A stretch of DNA of 34,499 nucleotides. It comes from Candidatus Gastranaerophilales bacterium (GTDB taxonomy: Bacteria > Cyanobacteriota > Vampirovibrionia > Gastranaerophilales > Gastranaerophilaceae). Numbering within the stretch: the stretch's first letter is position 1; each line of letters starts with the position of its first letter. Both the position numbers and the translations under genes were made by a program. Location of the stretch: NCBI GenBank assembly GCA_016280955.1, contig JAEEHV010000039.1, forward strand, positions 1 to 34,499, read 5' to 3'. Shown here in pieces: positions 26,217 through 32,945 of the stretch. Below the pieces are notes generated by a model that was given only the letters and a program-made list of their open reading frames with translations, was not told the DNA's origin and searched no databases.

Positions 26217-26511
26217 TTTAGACGAATTGTTGGAACGGATAAGTATTAATTATACGCCTTATGAATATGCTATGACATTTGCAAAAAAACCCTCTACGGC
26301 AGCATATCAGGCTGCTCGTGATGTATTAAAGGAAATAAAAAAAGAAATAGAAAAATCACCAATTATTGAGCAAAGAGAATCGGATAATAGCATAAAAACT
26401 GTTGAAACTAATATTTTTGATAAAGAAAAGATTATTGAGAACTGCACCGTTCAGATATTAGAAAATTCAATTACAGGCGAAGTGTCTGTTGGTTGGTGGC
26501 GAAATGATTGA
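26194..26511 (+). CDS. Hypothetical phage protein with RLID motif, 105 aa
   Basis: Probable TTG start at 26194, with AGGTGAAAG upstream, overlapping the phosphoesterase end. The text RLIDLDELLERI with a later helix and KSPIIE resembles a domain found in many phage proteins (RLIDADxL-x-x ... AP-x-I). The chimeric gene at 27123 contains the same domain. The C-terminus ends GEVSVGWWRND. No function is known. Confidence 0.5.
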   Translation: MSKVRLIDLDELLERISINYTPYEYAMTFAKKPSTAAYQAARDVLKEIKKEIEKSPIIEQRESDNSIKTVETNIFDKEKIIENCTVQILENSITGEVSVGWWRND

Positions 26512-26902
26512 TAAATATTATTGGCGAGGAACAAGCGCAGAAAGGGCAGCTTTGAGCAACTATAAATTTCATCTTAATCTTTTCGGAGAACCAACAGAAA
26601 ATCAACCAAAAAGCAGTAGTGAATCAAACAAGATAAAACGAAATTGGGAGAATAGGTTTCAGCGTTGGTGTAACAGAGAATCACAAGATGAAGTAACAAG
26701 TATGGGAATTTGTGGTTTTGGCGAAATGTGCGATTATTGTAAAGATAATTCATACGGCAGACCGTGTGTCAGAGCATTAAATGAAATGCTGCGAGAACGC
26801 AATTTGACTATTGATTATGAAAGGGCTGATTTCTATTCCGTTTGGTTTGGTGGTTATTGGCGAATTAATGAGGTAAAAGCAAAAAATGCGAGAGGTTTTT
26901 GA
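26504..26902 (+). CDS. Small Cys-containing phage protein
   Basis: ATG at 26504 overlaps the previous gene, with GGTGGCGA upstream. The segment SMGICGFGEMCDYCKDNSYG, then RPCVRALNEM, contains four cysteines in a CGFG-x-x-CDYC-x-DNS arrangement. I recall this from many Clostridial phage and prophage proteins with no assigned function. A zinc-binding knuckle is likely. A DYERADFYSVWFGGYW ending follows. Confidence 0.65.
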   Translation: MIDKYYWRGTSAERAALSNYKFHLNLFGEPTENQPKSSSESNKIKRNWENRFQRWCNRESQDEVTSMGICGFGEMCDYCKDNSYGRPCVRALNEMLRERNLTIDYERADFYSVWFGGYWRINEVKAKNARGF

Positions 26903-26907
26903 TTGAT

Positions 26908-27126
26908 ATGGATTATATTAAATGGTCTGAAGAATATGCTGAAACCGCAGCCCAATGTGAGAAAATGGTTAATATGCTTATTCAGAGAAAAAATGAAATT
27001 AATAATATAAAAGTTCAAGAATCAATAGATACTAAAATTCAAATGTATCGAGCACTAACAAGGATGTGTACAAATATTTCTTCACAGTTGAAATGTCGGG
27101 TGAGAAGGAGCGAGGTGCAAGAGTGA
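26908..27126 (+). CDS. Small helical protein, 72 aa
   Basis: Start at ATG 26908 or the TTG at 26899; AGAGG at 26891-26895 fits the ATG loosely and is too close to the TTG. The protein is mostly one helix: MDYIKWSEEYAETAAQCEKM, then IQMYRALTRMCTNISSQLKCR. I recall comparable short coiled-coil proteins in Clostridial phages. It overlaps the next gene by four bases (GTGA). Confidence 0.55.
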   Translation: MDYIKWSEEYAETAAQCEKMVNMLIQRKNEINNIKVQESIDTKIQMYRALTRMCTNISSQLKCRVRRSEVQE

Positions 27127-28019
27127 GTCTTTTGGTTAAGGGTATGAATATGCCAAAATATAATGGTGAACACAAAGAATTTGATAGATATGGTTGTTAT
27201 TTAACCGTTTATAAGAATGGTAAAGTTGAACTTCATATCTGTGATTCTGATTATAATGTTATTGAAATCCCCACTCCTCACGGAAGATTAATTGATTCTG
27301 ATAAATTTCTTGAAATAAATAAAGAATTTGCTGATAGGGATTTTATTCATCCTAAATATGAAGCCACGCTCCGAGAGCTAATTGATGAAGCACCAACAAT
27401 ATTATCAGAAGAGAAACCATCATACAAAGATAAATTAGTAAATGAAAATGAATTAGTTTATCCATTTATGGCAAACGAGGACAGCTTTGTTAAAATACCA
27501 CCGTGTTTTTTAGAATATGCTGTTTCTGTTGATTACGGAACTGTCAATCCTTGCTCTGCTGGGCTTTGGGGATATTATAAAGATAGTTGGTATCGAATTG
27601 ACGAATACTTTTTTGATTCAAGAGTTGAAGGTTATCAAAGAACAGACGAAGAACATTATAACGCAATTTGTCAAATGATTGGCGACCGTGAAATAAAAGA
27701 ATTTATTATTGACCCATCTGCTGCAAGTTTTATTGAAATTGTTAAGAGAAAACAAAAATTTAATGTTGTTGTAGCTACCATTGGTAATATACATAGCAAT
27801 ATTAAGTTTGTTTATGATTCACTTAAAAACGGCAAAATTAAAATCTGCAAAAGTTGTAAAAATGCAAAACGTGAGTTTAGTCTATACAAATGGGAAACCA
27901 ACAGATACGGTGTTAAAGTGCCTGTAAAAGCGAACGACCATACAATAGACGATATACATTATTTTACAGCCACCGTGAGCAATTTACATTTGGTAAGGAT
28001 ATTGAACAATAAAAAATAA
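27123..28019 (+). CDS. Chimera: phage RLID domain fused to a terminase nuclease domain
   Basis: About 298 residues, starting at GTG 27123, which overlaps the previous stop (GTGA) and has GAGGTG upstream. Residues 1-100 contain LLVKGMNMPKY, CYLTVYKNGKVEL, PTPHGRLIDSD and DEAPTIL, a small phage domain. Residues ~130-298 are a terminase large-subunit nuclease domain: AVSVDYGTVNPCSAGLWGY, IDPSAASFIE, IKICKSCKNAKREFSLYKWE and KANDHTIDDIHYF, with acidic residues at the expected places. The ATPase domain is missing, so it cannot translocate DNA. It might be a decayed relic, a nuclease recruited for another role, or an accessory packaging nuclease. Confidence 0.7.
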   Translation: MSLLVKGMNMPKYNGEHKEFDRYGCYLTVYKNGKVELHICDSDYNVIEIPTPHGRLIDSDKFLEINKEFADRDFIHPKYEATLRELIDEAPTILSEEKPSYKDKLVNENELVYPFMANEDSFVKIPPCFLEYAVSVDYGTVNPCSAGLWGYYKDSWYRIDEYFFDSRVEGYQRTDEEHYNAICQMIGDREIKEFIIDPSAASFIEIVKRKQKFNVVVATIGNIHSNIKFVYDSLKNGKIKICKSCKNAKREFSLYKWETNRYGVKVPVKANDHTIDDIHYFTATVSNLHLVRILNNKK

Positions 28020-28029
28020 TTGCTAATTC

Positions 28030-28069
28030 GTCAATACCATAGTACAAATATTCTGTGCGGTGTATTGAC
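28030..28069 (+). promoter_or_regulatory. Inverted repeat upstream of a small gene
   Basis: GTCAATAC (28030-28037) and GTATTGAC (28062-28069) are perfectly complementary and end just before the AAAGGAGG ribosome site of the gene at 28083. It could be an operator or RNA hairpin. TATTGACA looks like a -35, but no -10 follows. Confidence 0.35.
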
Positions 28070-28082
28070 AAAGGAGGCAATT

Positions 28083-28265
28083 ATGGACGATTGTATTATA
28101 ACTCTGCTATATAGTGATTTAACAACTGATGAATTATATATGCTGTTAGAGTATAACAAATATAGGAAAAGGACTACACAAAACAGATATAAGCGCGGTG
28201 AATTGCAGCGCAGAATTGAAACGATAATTGATATGATTGATTTTCGTGATGATTTAGCAGAATAA
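28083..28265 (+). CDS. Hypothetical protein, 60 aa
   Basis: The ATG at 28083 has a perfect AAAGGAGG site. The protein (MDDCIITLLYSDLTTDELYM..., ending MIDFRDDLAE) is charged with two helices (ELYMLLEYNKYRKR, RRIETIIDMI). No motif is known to me. It is directly upstream of the Acb2-like gene. Confidence 0.55.
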   Translation: MDDCIITLLYSDLTTDELYMLLEYNKYRKRTTQNRYKRGELQRRIETIIDMIDFRDDLAE

Positions 28266-28305
28266 AAGCGCAAATGCACCGCACATTTATTGATAGGAGT
28301 AAATA

Positions 28306-28503
28306 ATGAAACTAAATAGCAAGGCTGCGGCTGTTGCTCTTGATGAAGAACAACAAGAGAAAATGCAAAATTTAAGAGAAAGATTTTCAGAAATGTATGA
28401 TTATATCGAAAAAGAATTAATGAATAGGAAAGAAAAGGAAATGGCTTTAACAAGGTTACAAGAAGCGCAGTTTTGGGCTGCAAGAGCCATTAGTCTGGGG
28501 TAG
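28306..28503 (+). CDS. Acb2/Tad1-like anti-defence protein
   Basis: A 65-residue helical protein with GGAGTAAAT upstream. The C-terminal half reads NLRERFSEMYDYIEKEL followed by KEKEMALTRLQEAQFWAARAI. The L-x-(R/K)-L-(E/Q)-EA-x-x-WA-x-x-AI pattern is the hallmark I associate with Acb2, a phage protein that sequesters cyclic nucleotides and so blocks CBASS and related signalling. The name Acb2/Tad1 domain is used in databases for such proteins. Assignment is from pattern memory only; residues for ligand binding cannot be checked here. It fits the many small anti-host genes in this operon. Confidence 0.6.
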   Translation: MKLNSKAAAVALDEEQQEKMQNLRERFSEMYDYIEKELMNRKEKEMALTRLQEAQFWAARAISLG

Positions 28504-28507
28504 TCAA

Positions 28508-28660
28508 ATGACATCAAGAGAAGCCATCATAGAATTAAATCGTTATATTGGTACTGAAAGGGTATCAATAAATGAAGATAAGATGAAACAAGCACTTCGA
28601 TTAGCTATAAAAGCGTTAAAACTAATGATTGAAATTGAGGAGAAGGGAAACAATGTGTGA
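28508..28660 (+). CDS. Small helical protein, 50 aa
   Basis: ATG at 28508, five bases after the Acb2-like stop; the ribosome site is weak (CTGGGG within the previous gene). The frame MTSREAIIELNRYIGTERVS..., then KMKQALRLAIKALKLMIEIE, ends by overlap with the next gene. The amphipathic helix ALRLAIKALKLMIE is typical of short phage proteins. The tight fit between two genes supports it. Confidence 0.5.
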   Translation: MTSREAIIELNRYIGTERVSINEDKMKQALRLAIKALKLMIEIEEKGNNV

Positions 28661-29336
28661 AATAGAAAAAATAGCAGTTAATGCTAAAATTACTTCCGTC
28701 CAAAAGGAAATGATTAAGCGTTTCCTACCACACGAACACAATGACTACATAAACTGGAAAGATTATTATGTATTCAAAATAATTCTTTGCAACAATGATG
28801 TAGATAAAGACCACGACAAGTTTTCTATACAAGCACTATATCAAATTAGAGATATGGCTATCGGAAAGAATGGTATTCTTGATACTATGCCGAATAACAA
28901 ATCTAATATTGCAAGAATTTTTGATTGTAGTGTTGAGTATGATAAAGGTAAAACTACAATAGACGGTGAACCTTTGCTTTACGTTCAGGCATACGCATTT
29001 TTAGATAAGCGTATTTCTGATGGTTGTGGTGCTATTGCTCAAAAAATCAAAGAAGGATTTTATAATGAGGTAAGTGTTGGTTGTTCAATATACGAAAGTC
29101 ATAAAGAAAGTTTCTTTGATTCTGAATTTGCACCAGAATATGAGATTACTGTGATTGATTCAATAACCGATTTATATGAGTGGTCTATTGTCCAAAAGCC
29201 TGATGTATTAAATTGTCCACTAAAAAGAAAAGACGGTAGATGTTCATTAGAAAATATGCTCTGCTATTTTGTTGAGAAAAACCAATGTAACAAATTAAAA
29301 TCCGCTTACAATGTTGGCAGAGGTGTAAACCAATGA
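28653..29336 (+). CDS. Prohead-protease-like protein with altered active site
   Basis: The ATG at 28653 overlaps the previous gene and has GAGGAGAAGGG upstream. The 227-residue protein parallels phage prohead protease and scaffold-type proteins: LCNNDVDKDHDKFSIQAL, then GKNGILDT-x-x-x-NKSNIARIFDCSVE, GEPLLYVQAYAFLDK, GFYNEVSVGCSIYES and SITDLYEWSIVQKP. In family members I remember, the DH pair after GIxD (GIFDHSM) carries the catalytic His; here it is LDT, so the His is absent. This suggests an inactive relative kept for another purpose. It is not near capsid genes. Confidence 0.55.
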   Translation: MCEIEKIAVNAKITSVQKEMIKRFLPHEHNDYINWKDYYVFKIILCNNDVDKDHDKFSIQALYQIRDMAIGKNGILDTMPNNKSNIARIFDCSVEYDKGKTTIDGEPLLYVQAYAFLDKRISDGCGAIAQKIKEGFYNEVSVGCSIYESHKESFFDSEFAPEYEITVIDSITDLYEWSIVQKPDVLNCPLKRKDGRCSLENMLCYFVEKNQCNKLKSAYNVGRGVNQ

Positions 29337-29560
29337 TATTTGAAATTAGAAATAACCGTGATAAATTTGGAGAGCGAAAACCTTGCGCTAATGCGGTTTT
29401 AGATGGTGTATATTTTATTGGCGAAAAAGATGTAAACCGCTATGCTGTTGAGATTAACACAATGCAAGAATTAACCGATTTAGCAAAGGAGTTATGTTTA
29501 GCAAGTGTTAAAATCAGTTTTCCACTTAATAACAAGCCGTTGATTGAGGTAGACGTTTAA
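29333..29560 (+). CDS. Hypothetical protein, 75 aa
   Basis: Overlaps the previous gene by four bases (ATGA) and the next by one (TAATG). The protein is a mixed alpha/beta fragment with YFIGEKDVNRYAVEIN, then ELTDLAKEL and a final PLIEVDV. I do not recognise a family. The tight overlaps indicate that it is translated with its neighbours. Confidence 0.5.
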   Translation: MIFEIRNNRDKFGERKPCANAVLDGVYFIGEKDVNRYAVEINTMQELTDLAKELCLASVKISFPLNNKPLIEVDV

Positions 29561-30015
29561 TGATACATAATCTTTCAAAATTCACATTAAAAAATGGGAA
29601 TACAATTATTCCTCTTGAATCAATAGAAGTATACCGTGACAAAAACGTTTTTGCAAACGACATTGGTTTCCCCCGAACAAATATTGATTTTTTGAGTAGC
29701 TTTTCTATTGAATGTAAGTCAGAAGAAGTAATTGATTTCTTTTCAAGCTGTTATAATGGCGAATTAAAATGCGGTGATTCTATTGATATTTACCATTTAA
29801 CACCAGACGGATATGTGCAAGCCCGAAAACACAAGAAGAAACGCATAAATAAAAAATGGCTTAAAAGATACGGTTATAAACCAAAATACAAAAAGGTTAA
29901 AACCAAAACTAAATTTGTAGAATCAACTCCGACATTTTCACAAAATAAAACGGGTGAGAAATTGATTACAGGAATTGATATGACTTTAGATATTATTGGA
30001 GATAAAGATGAATAG
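29560..30015 (+). CDS. Hypothetical protein with basic C-terminal tail, 151 aa
   Basis: Starts by TAATG overlap. The N-terminal ~95 residues look globular and acidic (IDFLSSFSIECKSEEVIDFF). A strongly basic segment follows (KHKKKRINKKWLKRYGYKPK, then KKVKTKTK), typical of nucleic-acid contact, and the end is acidic again. No family is known to me. It might be a DNA- or RNA-binding protein. Confidence 0.5.
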   Translation: MIHNLSKFTLKNGNTIIPLESIEVYRDKNVFANDIGFPRTNIDFLSSFSIECKSEEVIDFFSSCYNGELKCGDSIDIYHLTPDGYVQARKHKKKRINKKWLKRYGYKPKYKKVKTKTKFVESTPTFSQNKTGEKLITGIDMTLDIIGDKDE

Positions 30016-30340
30016 TAACACAATTAGTAACTCTATTGATAAATACGGAAATGTAATTCAAATCGAATATGCTGACGGTAATACAGTAAGTTCAAGAGCG
30101 TTTGTTGAGCCGTTGAGATATAGGCACAAAATGTATATCGGCGGTAAAGAACGTGACCTTGATTCACTGAAACACATAAAGAAAAAGTATCTATATATTG
30201 GGCAGCCTAATGCGGAGCTGCATAAAGGTGATACTGTTATTCAGCGGGATTTTGAATTTAGCGTTGAAACCGTTGAAAAGTACATATACAAAGATAAAGT
30301 AATGTATATTTGGGCGATATTAAGTTTGAAAAATTATTAG
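30008..30340 (+). CDS. Head-completion-like phage protein, 110 aa
   Basis: The ATG at 30008 has GGAGATAAAG upstream and lies inside the previous gene. The C-terminal part KYLYIGQPNAELHKGDTVIQ, then SVETVEKYIY-KDKVMYIWAILS, resembles a small prophage protein family (YIGPADxxL-x-x-G-x-x-V-x-x-G-x-x-Y-x-V-x-x-(A/E)-(E/Q)-x-(V/I)-x-x-x-x-x-P-(V/I)-Y-x-WA(I/V)L) often found near head-tail connector genes. Here it is isolated among accessory genes. Assignment is tentative. Confidence 0.45.
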   Translation: MNSNTISNSIDKYGNVIQIEYADGNTVSSRAFVEPLRYRHKMYIGGKERDLDSLKHIKKKYLYIGQPNAELHKGDTVIQRDFEFSVETVEKYIYKDKVMYIWAILSLKNY

Positions 30341-30353
30341 GTGGTGATAATCA

Positions 30354-30767
30354 ATGACAAATAATTTATCTATTGTTATTCTATTACTTCCGCTAATGAT
30401 ATTCTGCCATATTGTTGATGATTATTATTTGCAGGGTTGGCTTGCTTCGGCTAAACAAAAGAAATGGTGGATTGAAAATGCGCCGAACGAACTGTATAAG
30501 AATGATTATAAGGCGGCTTTGTTAGTACATTCATTTTCGTGGGCTTTCTCAATTAACCTTCCTGTTTTGGTTTATGCTTTATTCTTTCAAATACTGCCGA
30601 CAATTATATTACCTTATTTTGTTTTGTTGGTTGTTAATATGATTATTCATTGCATTGTTGATAATTTGAAAGCTAATAAATTGGAAATAAATCTGATTGC
30701 AGACCAAAGTATTCATTTGTGCCAGATTTTGATTTCGTGGGTTGTTTATATATTTGTGATTCTTTGA
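30354..30767 (+). CDS. DUF3307-family membrane protein
   Basis: A 137-residue integral membrane protein with hydrophobic segments at about residues 5-22, 55-85, 90-110 and 118-137. The family signature is visible: HIVDDYYLQGWLA near residue 19, LLVHSFSW near 56, HCIVDNLKANKLEI near 101 and LIADQSIHLCQI near 116, with the conserved His/Asp/Gln set. DUF3307 proteins are of unknown function in bacteria and phages. AGGTGGTGA precedes the ATG. Confidence 0.7.
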   Translation: MTNNLSIVILLLPLMIFCHIVDDYYLQGWLASAKQKKWWIENAPNELYKNDYKAALLVHSFSWAFSINLPVLVYALFFQILPTIILPYFVLLVVNMIIHCIVDNLKANKLEINLIADQSIHLCQILISWVVYIFVIL

Positions 30768-30775
30768 GGTAAATA

Positions 30776-31068
30776 ATGAAAAGGTTTACAGTGAAAATTG
30801 CTTCAACTACCGATAATTTAACTGAGGACAGTTTGAATTATCTTCTTGAAAATGTAAAAGGCACTCCTTTTAAGAATGAAAAGGTAAACATATTGGCGTG
30901 TTTACAAAAGGATATATTTCTGAAAGTTGTGGCAAAAAGACTTTATATGGCGAAGGGTATTTATTTGATGGTTTCAATAACCCACCTGAAATAACAAAAA
31001 ATACTTCTACATCTTTTTCTATTTATTGTTCTAATGGAAAGTTAGCAGAAGTATGTACTGAAAGATAG
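30776..31068 (+). pseudogene. Small gene apparently broken by a -1 frameshift
   Basis: The ATG at 30776 opens a frame to TGA at 30992-30994 (72 aa) that begins MKRFTVKIASTTDNLTEDSL and changes character after about residue 40. From about 30889 the -1 frame reads a protein-like sequence (HIGVFTKGYISESCGKKTLY..., FDGFNNPPEITKN, SIYCSNGKLAEVCTER) to TAG at 31066-31068, while frame-0 ends in a basic low-quality tail. The switch falls near GAAAAGG, not a canonical slippery heptamer. Either the gene is disrupted or the region has an indel. Confidence 0.4.
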
Positions 31069-31078
31069 GTGAAATTAA

Positions 31079-31561
31079 ATGAGAATTTATAATATAGACA
31101 ATATTTCAATAGGTGTTCTCAGTAGATTTGACGCTTCACAATATTGTAAAGAACCGCACAAAACCGATTCTGCAATCATTTCAATTTCTACGCCCAATTT
31201 TAACTATTCTGATTTAGCGATTGAACCAACTGATGAAAATAGAGTTGTAGCTATTCTGTGCCTTGAATTTATGGACGCTGACCGTCCAGGTGATAATGAT
31301 GTTTATGGGAATCTCACAACAATCAGCGACCTTATGAGTGACGAGGACGCTAAAACAGTTGTTGACTTTGTTGAGCAGTACAAGGATAAAAGGATATTAG
31401 TTCATTGTGACGCTGGCATTTCACGTTCATCAGCGGTAGCAGCGGCGATACTCAAACATTACACAGGTGATGACAGTATGATTTTTGATAGTCGTTGGTA
31501 TAATCCAAACAGATGGGTTTATCGCAAGGTATTAGAAGCCTTTGAGAATAAAGATGAATAG
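31079..31561 (+). CDS. Dual-specificity/tyrosine protein phosphatase-like protein
   Basis: A 160-residue protein with the signature HCDAGISRSSAV: His109, nucleophile Cys110 and Arg116 of the HCx5R(S/T) loop. The Ser after the Arg follows the same rule. The N-terminal part contains beta strands and acidic residues (LEFMDADRPGDND) that can carry the general acid Asp. It would dephosphorylate tyrosine or other phosphorylated targets in the host cytoplasm. Such phosphatases occur in Firmicutes phages. A weak AGGTGAA precedes the ATG. Confidence 0.8.
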   Translation: MRIYNIDNISIGVLSRFDASQYCKEPHKTDSAIISISTPNFNYSDLAIEPTDENRVVAILCLEFMDADRPGDNDVYGNLTTISDLMSDEDAKTVVDFVEQYKDKRILVHCDAGISRSSAVAAAILKHYTGDDSMIFDSRWYNPNRWVYRKVLEAFENKDE

Positions 31562-31573
31562 GGGGCTGATTGA

Positions 31574-31900
31574 ATGATTAATGCAGAAGAAGCATATAAA
31601 ATGACAAATGATTTAGTGCAAAAGAGATTCAAAAGAATACAAAATAAAATCAACAGAAAGATTAAACGCCAAATCAGGTGTGGAAAATATAGCCTTAGTT
31701 TGTGTTACGAATGTTTTACTGATTGTGAGATACGCAAGTCGTTATTAAAATATTACAGAAATATGAATTACAAGGCAAAAATGGAACTTGTACGTTATGA
31801 TATTTATTTCCGACGCTATGAGTTGTTTATTTCTTGGCAAAATCTGCAAAATGCAGAAGGTACAAAGGAGAAATCAAATGATTATATCAAAATGGATTGA
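31574..31900 (+). CDS. Hypothetical basic protein, 108 aa
   Basis: Starts with GGGGGCTGATTGA before the ATG. Very basic and helical (KRFKRIQNKINRKIKRQIRC), with a cysteine-containing stretch (LSLCYECFTDCEIRK) that may bind a metal, then a long helical tail. No family is recognised. It overlaps the next gene by 23 bases. A nucleic-acid-binding role is possible. Confidence 0.5.
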   Translation: MINAEEAYKMTNDLVQKRFKRIQNKINRKIKRQIRCGKYSLSLCYECFTDCEIRKSLLKYYRNMNYKAKMELVRYDIYFRRYELFISWQNLQNAEGTKEKSNDYIKMD

Positions 31901-32378
31901 TATTAAAAAGCAAGAGCCACAAGATAAACAAGAATGTTTGATTTATAGCAAATACGGTAAAATATCAAAAGCACAATGGATAAAAGGTGAAGGCTATTCT
32001 GATGAAACGCAAAACGGGCATTGGAAAACATCTGGTGGAAGTCATAACAGTGCTACATATTGGACACCTCTCCCCTCTCCACCACACAAGGTTTATGACA
32101 AATACTATTTTGATGATGATAATTTTGGAGCTGTAATCAACTGCGCTATTCGTTATGCTTGTGGTAGACAAACGTATATGCCGAGTTTGGTTATCGGCGT
32201 AGTTAGACCAATGTTACCGTTACTAACACCAAAGACTATTGCTTGTATGGAACGTGACATTAGAGAAGCCGATAAGTTTGGCGGCTATGGTGATGAAACG
32301 ATTGATAAACCGTTATGGATTAAATTTTTATCCGAACTTCAAGACATAATGAAAGAAAGAGGAATTGAACCGTGGTAG
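31878..32378 (+). CDS. DUF551 domain fused to a second phage domain
   Basis: The ATG at 31878 has AAAGGAGAAAT upstream, inside the end of the previous gene; the earlier in-frame start lacks this. Residues 1-75 match DUF551: KWIDIKKQEPQDKQECLIYS, then ISKAQW and YWTPLPSPP. Residues 80-166 (YYFDDDNFGAVINCAIRYAC, RQTYMPSLVIGVVRPML, MERDIREADKFGGYGDETID, WIKFL) are another pattern I recall in phage proteins. The fusion links two domains usually seen apart. Function unknown. Confidence 0.65.
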   Translation: MIISKWIDIKKQEPQDKQECLIYSKYGKISKAQWIKGEGYSDETQNGHWKTSGGSHNSATYWTPLPSPPHKVYDKYYFDDDNFGAVINCAIRYACGRQTYMPSLVIGVVRPMLPLLTPKTIACMERDIREADKFGGYGDETIDKPLWIKFLSELQDIMKERGIEPW

Positions 32379-32512
32379 ATTCAAACAAAGAAAAACAAAA
32401 CGACCAAGAATCCAATAAGCAAAAAGATAGTGTAGATAATAATAAGATTTACGGAAGTTTTCATTCTGCAAAAGACCAAAAGAGTGAAACTGTATTTTTT
32501 CAAGATTTGTAA
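32372..32512 (+). CDS. Short Asn/Lys/Asp-rich protein, 46 aa
   Basis: A GTG at 32372 overlaps the previous stop, with AGAGGAATTG upstream. It encodes MVDSNKEKQNDQESNKQKDS..., ending KSETVFFQDL. The composition is low-complexity and disordered. It is the last gene before a strong promoter. Confidence 0.45.
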   Translation: MVDSNKEKQNDQESNKQKDSVDNNKIYGSFHSAKDQKSETVFFQDL

Positions 32513-32519
32513 AATAATT

Positions 32520-32571
32520 ATATATGCTTATTAAACTTTTGCTTGACATTTCTTATAAAATATGTTATACT
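32520..32571 (+). promoter_or_regulatory. Promoter of the right-end unit
   Basis: TTGACA (32543-32548), 17-bp spacer, TATACT (32566-32571) with TGT as extended -10. ATGCTTATTAAACTTTTG lies directly upstream, a variant of the TTAGAA box. The leader that follows can pair AAACAAA (about 32577) with TTTGTTT (about 32631). Confidence 0.75.
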
Positions 32572-32610
32572 AATTAAAACAAACAGAATCAAACATTTAT
32601 TTTTTTTGTG

Positions 32611-32635
32611 CAGTAGAAATGTATTAGAATTTTGT
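32611..32635 (+). promoter_or_regulatory. TTAGAA box in the leader
   Basis: GTAGAAATGTATTAGAATTT followed by TGT. It nearly repeats the box at 5411-5433 and lies ~30 bases before the HPr-like gene. Its 3' end overlaps TTTGTTT, which can pair with the leader start, so the box may sit in a hairpin. Confidence 0.5.
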
Positions 32636-32663
32636 TTGTAATCTATATTAAGGAGTTTTTATT

Positions 32664-32945
32664 ATGATGAAGGCGAAAATTGAGCTAACCAATATCGAAG
32701 ATGTTGAGAAGTTCACAACTGCGGTATCACAAGTCAAGGATTGTGATGTGCGGCTAATTGGTAGGGACGAAAACGGAGAGCCGTGGAATATCTCGGCTAA
32801 ATCAATTCTGTGTTCACTGATTATGTCACAAAAGGCGCAGAATAGACCTCACACGGCGCACGAAGTCGATTGGAATACAATTTGGGTTGAGTGTGAAAGG
32901 GATATTTATTATCTTATTAAGGATTTTGTGGTTGTTGATAAATGA
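32664..32945 (+). CDS. HPr-like fold protein, 93 aa
   Basis: ATG at 32664 (or 32667), with AAGGAG upstream. The segment MKAKIELTNIEDVEKFTTAV, then CDVRLIGRDENGEPWNISAKSILCSLIMS resembles the HPr/phosphocarrier fold as found in Firmicutes phages (x-x-x-(V/I)-(D/N)-(A/G)-KS-(I/L)-(L/M)-x-x-(L/F)-x-(L/M)). The N-terminal active-site His of HPr is not seen, so phosphocarrier activity is unlikely. The C-terminal third does not match. Probable role: binding, not phosphotransfer. It overlaps the next gene by four bases. Confidence 0.5.
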   Translation: MMKAKIELTNIEDVEKFTTAVSQVKDCDVRLIGRDENGEPWNISAKSILCSLIMSQKAQNRPHTAHEVDWNTIWVECERDIYYLIKDFVVVDK

